This document shows positions 6,565-8,489 of a DNA stretch of 8,489 bases, piece after piece; the first letter of the stretch is position 1, and each line of letters begins with the position of its first letter. A model generated the notes under the pieces. The model did not search any database and was not told where the DNA came from. It saw only the letters and a program-made list of their open reading frames with translations. Location: contig JAOAPP010000705.1 of the NCBI GenBank assembly GCA_025462985.1, positions 1 through 8,489 of the forward strand, given 5' to 3'. The position numbers were made by a program, and so were the translations under genes. Source of the DNA: Bryobacterales bacterium (GTDB lineage Bacteria; Acidobacteriota; Terriglobia; Bryobacterales; Bryobacteraceae).

Positions 6565-7173
6565 ATGGAACACCCCCGCGCTGAAGCCTTCCGGCTGCCG
6601 CCTCTCATCCTTCACCCATTTTCCACGGCGGAGGATAACTCAGTTTTGATCGAGAGCTCGCGGGCGAATCTGGCGATCCAGGGCTTCCTGCCGACCGAAG
6701 ATGCAGCCATCGAAGATCTCGACAGGCAGCTCATCAAGGGCCGGTATGCGGAACTGCGAATGCTCTTCTACATTGGGAAGGACCTGGCCAGATGGACCGA
6801 GCAGTGCACCGAGACAGTGACTCTCTCGACACTGTTCGAACAGCGTCGGATGCGGCCGGAGACATTCGCCGTTCTCCTGGTACAGAGCATTCCAATGCAC
6901 GTCAGGGCAAAACTGGAAAGCTGGGGCGTACTGGACTTTTCCGCTCTCTTCCGCCGGGCAATCGGCCTGCATTCGGTGTTCAACGACCTGCCAAGTGTAT
7001 CGTCCTTGTCCCTGGACTTTCTGCGCCGCTACCACCGGCATCTTGATCACTGGTACGACTACAAACTTCGGGAGTCGACGTTTGATCGTCCAGAGCCGGG
7101 CGAATTTATCTTCGATCTGTATGCATCCGGTGAATACACGATGATGCTCGAACAAAGCTGGGAAGAAGGCTAA
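6565..7173 (+). CDS. Conserved-looking cytosolic protein of unknown function
   Basis: I do not recognise this 202-residue protein. It has no signal peptide or membrane helix and should be cytosolic. It looks like a compact, mostly helical fold rich in Arg, Leu, Glu and Asp, with a proline-containing N-terminus (LPPLILHPFS, 11-20). Landmark segments are LIESSRANLAIQGFLP (28-43), GRYAELRMLFYIGKDLARW (59-77), and an aromatic, basic stretch RRYHRHLDHWYDYKL (154-168). There is one cysteine (C81) and no clear nucleotide-binding or metal motif. ATG 6565 is preferred because GGAAAG at 6555-6560 is a good ribosome site. The frame extends upstream to a TTG at 6499, but those 22 residues cross the leader inverted repeat. 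Codon usage resembles its neighbours and no reading-frame damage is seen. It faces the convergent regulator gene across 11 bases. Confidence 0.75.
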   Translation: MEHPRAEAFRLPPLILHPFSTAEDNSVLIESSRANLAIQGFLPTEDAAIEDLDRQLIKGRYAELRMLFYIGKDLARWTEQCTETVTLSTLFEQRRMRPETFAVLLVQSIPMHVRAKLESWGVLDFSALFRRAIGLHSVFNDLPSVSSLSLDFLRRYHRHLDHWYDYKLRESTFDRPEPGEFIFDLYASGEYTMMLEQSWEEG

Positions 7174-7184
7174 GGCAGTCTCGA

Positions 7185-8447
7185 CTACCAGGCGTACGCG
7201 GCCAGCACTTTAGGGTGGCTGACGGCCTCTTTCACGACGGGCACCTCGATGACGATCTGTACGTTCTTTCGTTTCCAGTCCTTTGGAAGTAAAGGGACGG
7301 CCTGATTGAAGTAGTCGATCCTGGTCAGAAATTCCCCCGCTGCACTCGTTCCGAACTGTGTGATACCAGCGACTGTAACCGTCATACGATCCGTACCTGG
7401 ATCGAGGATGCGACTGACGATGGCATAGTCGGCAGAAATGTGCCAGGCCGGCCAAGAGTTAATGAGTTTCCAGTCGGAGCGTTCGGGATGCTGGCGGTCC
7501 TCGACCAGAGCGATGAAGCGGGACGGATCGTCGGTTCGCTTGACAAACCGGAATCGGAGTGTGTCGAGGAGGCGCAAGGTCCATTCATTATTGAAGGCCC
7601 CGACGAGGATCGCGGCGTGATCGCGAAGATCGGAAAAGGTGGTGGAGGGACTGCCACGAACGATATAGGCCGAGCCGCTTTTTTCCAGAAATGCAGCCAA
7701 GCGGCCAAAACAGAGCGCATCGCCAAGGGCGACATAGCGATTGGGAACCGCCACCAGGCTCCTGCCGGGATCGGTGACGCGGGCAAGGGCGGTCACGCTT
7801 GTCGTCTGCCGCATCTCCATCTCCGTCTTCTCGGAAGCAAACACGTAAGCCGGCGTTTGTCCAAGACAGAGGAGCACACTATCGGCGCTGCGGGTTACTG
7901 GTTGCCAGAAGTCGTCCAGGTTGGACCTGGGATGCGAAAAAGGTAGAGCCAAAGCGAAGCAGGCGAGTATGGCCACGGCGAGGCTCGCGCGCAGAATCGC
8001 CGGTTTACTTGATTTGCGAACCTGCTCCGGAGGCGGTGCTGGAGGGCGAGTCGGAATGTGGAACTCGGGTATGTACGAGCCAGGGAGAAGCGCCGTCCGG
8101 ATCTCACCTTCGTGATCCGGCTCCTGGTAATACTGGGCCAATTTCTTCCGGATCTCCCCGGCGGTGGTTCGGACTACCGGATCCTGGCTGGTGTCGTAAT
8201 CCGGATTCCGGCCAAATACCGCGATGCCAAGCGTCCGTTCTTTTACCGGTTCCGTCTGCTCCTTCAGAGCACACTCGGTCACGTACTGAAGAAGCAATTG
8301 GCAGCGGCGGCTCGCCTTGAACTGCGAACTCGTGAGGATTCGGTCGATCTGTTTCCGAATGTCGTCCGACTCCGACTCCGAGAAGCGCCTGTCTCCGGAC
8401 TCAGAAGCTACGCGGCTGATGCTCACTCGTTGTCCATTCTGAGCCAA
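7185..8447 (-). CDS. Membrane-anchored putative transcriptional regulator (winged-helix-like domain, one TM, outer domain)
   Basis: This 420-residue protein has a ToxR/CadC-like layout. Residues about 28-130 carry a conserved domain: IRKQIDRIL...SRRCQLLLQYV, then VKERTLGIAVFGRNPDYDTSQDPVVR, then EIRKKLAQYY and LLPGSYIPEF. I recall this block from many acidobacterial proteins and from rhizobial putative adenylate cyclases, where it resembles an OmpR-type winged helix. A proline linker with basic residues (132-153) precedes one membrane helix (about 154-170), predicting N-inside, C-outside. The C-terminal 250 residues include LLCLGQTPAYVF, RDHAAILVGAFNNEWTLRLLDTLRFRF (275-301) and GITQFGTSAAGEFLT (361-375), probably a ligand- or partner-sensing domain outside the membrane. 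No cyclase or kinase domain is present. DNA binding is inferred, not shown. The first start is TTG 8445-8447 with GGAA 7 bases upstream; GTG at 8424-8426 (V8) is an alternative. Confidence 0.8.
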   Translation of the reverse strand: MAQNGQRVSISRVASESGDRRFSESESDDIRKQIDRILTSSQFKASRRCQLLLQYVTECALKEQTEPVKERTLGIAVFGRNPDYDTSQDPVVRTTAGEIRKKLAQYYQEPDHEGEIRTALLPGSYIPEFHIPTRPPAPPPEQVRKSSKPAILRASLAVAILACFALALPFSHPRSNLDDFWQPVTRSADSVLLCLGQTPAYVFASEKTEMEMRQTTSVTALARVTDPGRSLVAVPNRYVALGDALCFGRLAAFLEKSGSAYIVRGSPSTTFSDLRDHAAILVGAFNNEWTLRLLDTLRFRFVKRTDDPSRFIALVEDRQHPERSDWKLINSWPAWHISADYAIVSRILDPGTDRMTVTVAGITQFGTSAAGEFLTRIDYFNQAVPLLPKDWKRKNVQIVIEVPVVKEAVSHPKVLAAYAW

Positions 8448-8460
8448 AATGTAATTCCAA

Positions 8461-8471
8461 CGTATTATACG
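8461..8471 (-). promoter_or_regulatory. Putative -10 box within an 11-bp palindrome upstream of the regulator gene
   Basis: On the minus strand, 8469-8464 reads TATAAT, a perfect sigma-70-type -10, ending 16 bases before the TTG start of the regulator gene. The box sits in CGTAT-T-ATACG (8461-8471), a perfect inverted repeat around one base. The matching -35 would fall at about 8487-8492, partly outside the window, so the promoter cannot be completed. A start of transcription near 8457 would leave a leader of only about 10 bases to TTG or about 31 to the alternative GTG. Confidence 0.4.
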
Positions 8472-8489
8472 CCCGGTTCGGCTCTCTGT

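Noticed and set aside
6640..7155. 171-codon minus-strand open frame opposite the unknown protein
   Set aside because: No better protein-like signal than the plus-strand frame, which has a ribosome site; its composition looks like antisense translation.
7200..7227. Imperfect hairpin (GGCCAGCAC / GTGGCTGACGGCC) just inside the regulator's C-terminal codons
   Set aside because: The stem is short and interrupted and no T-run follows, so it is weaker than the repeats at the other two convergent junctions.
8097..8206. Four CCGGAT hexamers and a hairpin-forming CCGGAT/ATCCGG pair within 110 bases
   Set aside because: They fall in different codon phases of the regulator's N-terminal domain and have irregular spacing; GC-rich codon use explains them adequately.
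7440..8320. Plus-strand open frames of 168 and 173 codons opposite the regulator
   Set aside because: They are antisense to a recognisable multi-domain protein and lack ribosome sites and motifs.
1..8489. CRISPR array, tRNA, rRNA, insertion sequence or phage genes
   Set aside because: No spaced repeats, cloverleaf-like segments, transposase or integrase motifs, or terminal inverted repeats were found on reading both strands.

Overview
The window reads as chromosomal DNA of an acidobacterium, most likely close to Solibacter/Bryobacterales. By eye GC is in the high 50s percent. The best taxonomic pointers are three families I recall as abundant in that group: a membrane protein with a conserved N-terminal winged-helix-like domain and a large C-terminal outer domain (7185-8447), a PEP-CTERM surface protein of the 'YLYTQ...AAWYLT' type (3369-4007), and a DsbA-like protein with an extra N-terminal domain (5504-6430). 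This placement rests on remembered family resemblance, not on a search.

Layout. Positions 1-2227 (+) look like the end of an operon: the last 24 codons of an unidentified gene, a HAD-superfamily hydrolase and a 12-helix APC amino-acid permease, each joined to the next by a 4-base start/stop overlap. On the minus strand an aldo/keto reductase (3210-2224) converges on the permease, and their stop codons overlap. A 158-base divergent gap separates the reductase from the PEP-CTERM protein (+), which converges with an overlapping stop codon on a GT-C/ArnT-like membrane glycosyltransferase (5476-4004, -). Only 27 bases separate that gene's start from the divergent exported DsbA-like oxidoreductase (+). 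After 134 bases comes a conserved-looking cytosolic protein of unknown function (6565-7173, +), which converges after 11 bases on the membrane-anchored putative regulator (8447-7185, -). A -10-like box for the regulator lies at the right edge.

How the genes fit together. There is no single obvious pathway. Three products act at or outside the inner membrane (PEP-CTERM protein, glycosyltransferase, thiol oxidoreductase), and a fourth (the regulator) may sense conditions there, so an envelope theme is possible but not proven. Packing is very tight. Two convergent pairs share stop codons, and both have a perfect inverted repeat inside the opposing gene's 3' coding end, just past a stop codon. 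Three of the eight complete genes appear to start at TTG. I see no mobile element, CRISPR array, tRNA, rRNA or clear horizontally acquired block, and no convincing new multi-gene system. The items most worth following are the regulator family, the uncharacterised 202-residue protein, and the hairpins buried at the convergent junctions.
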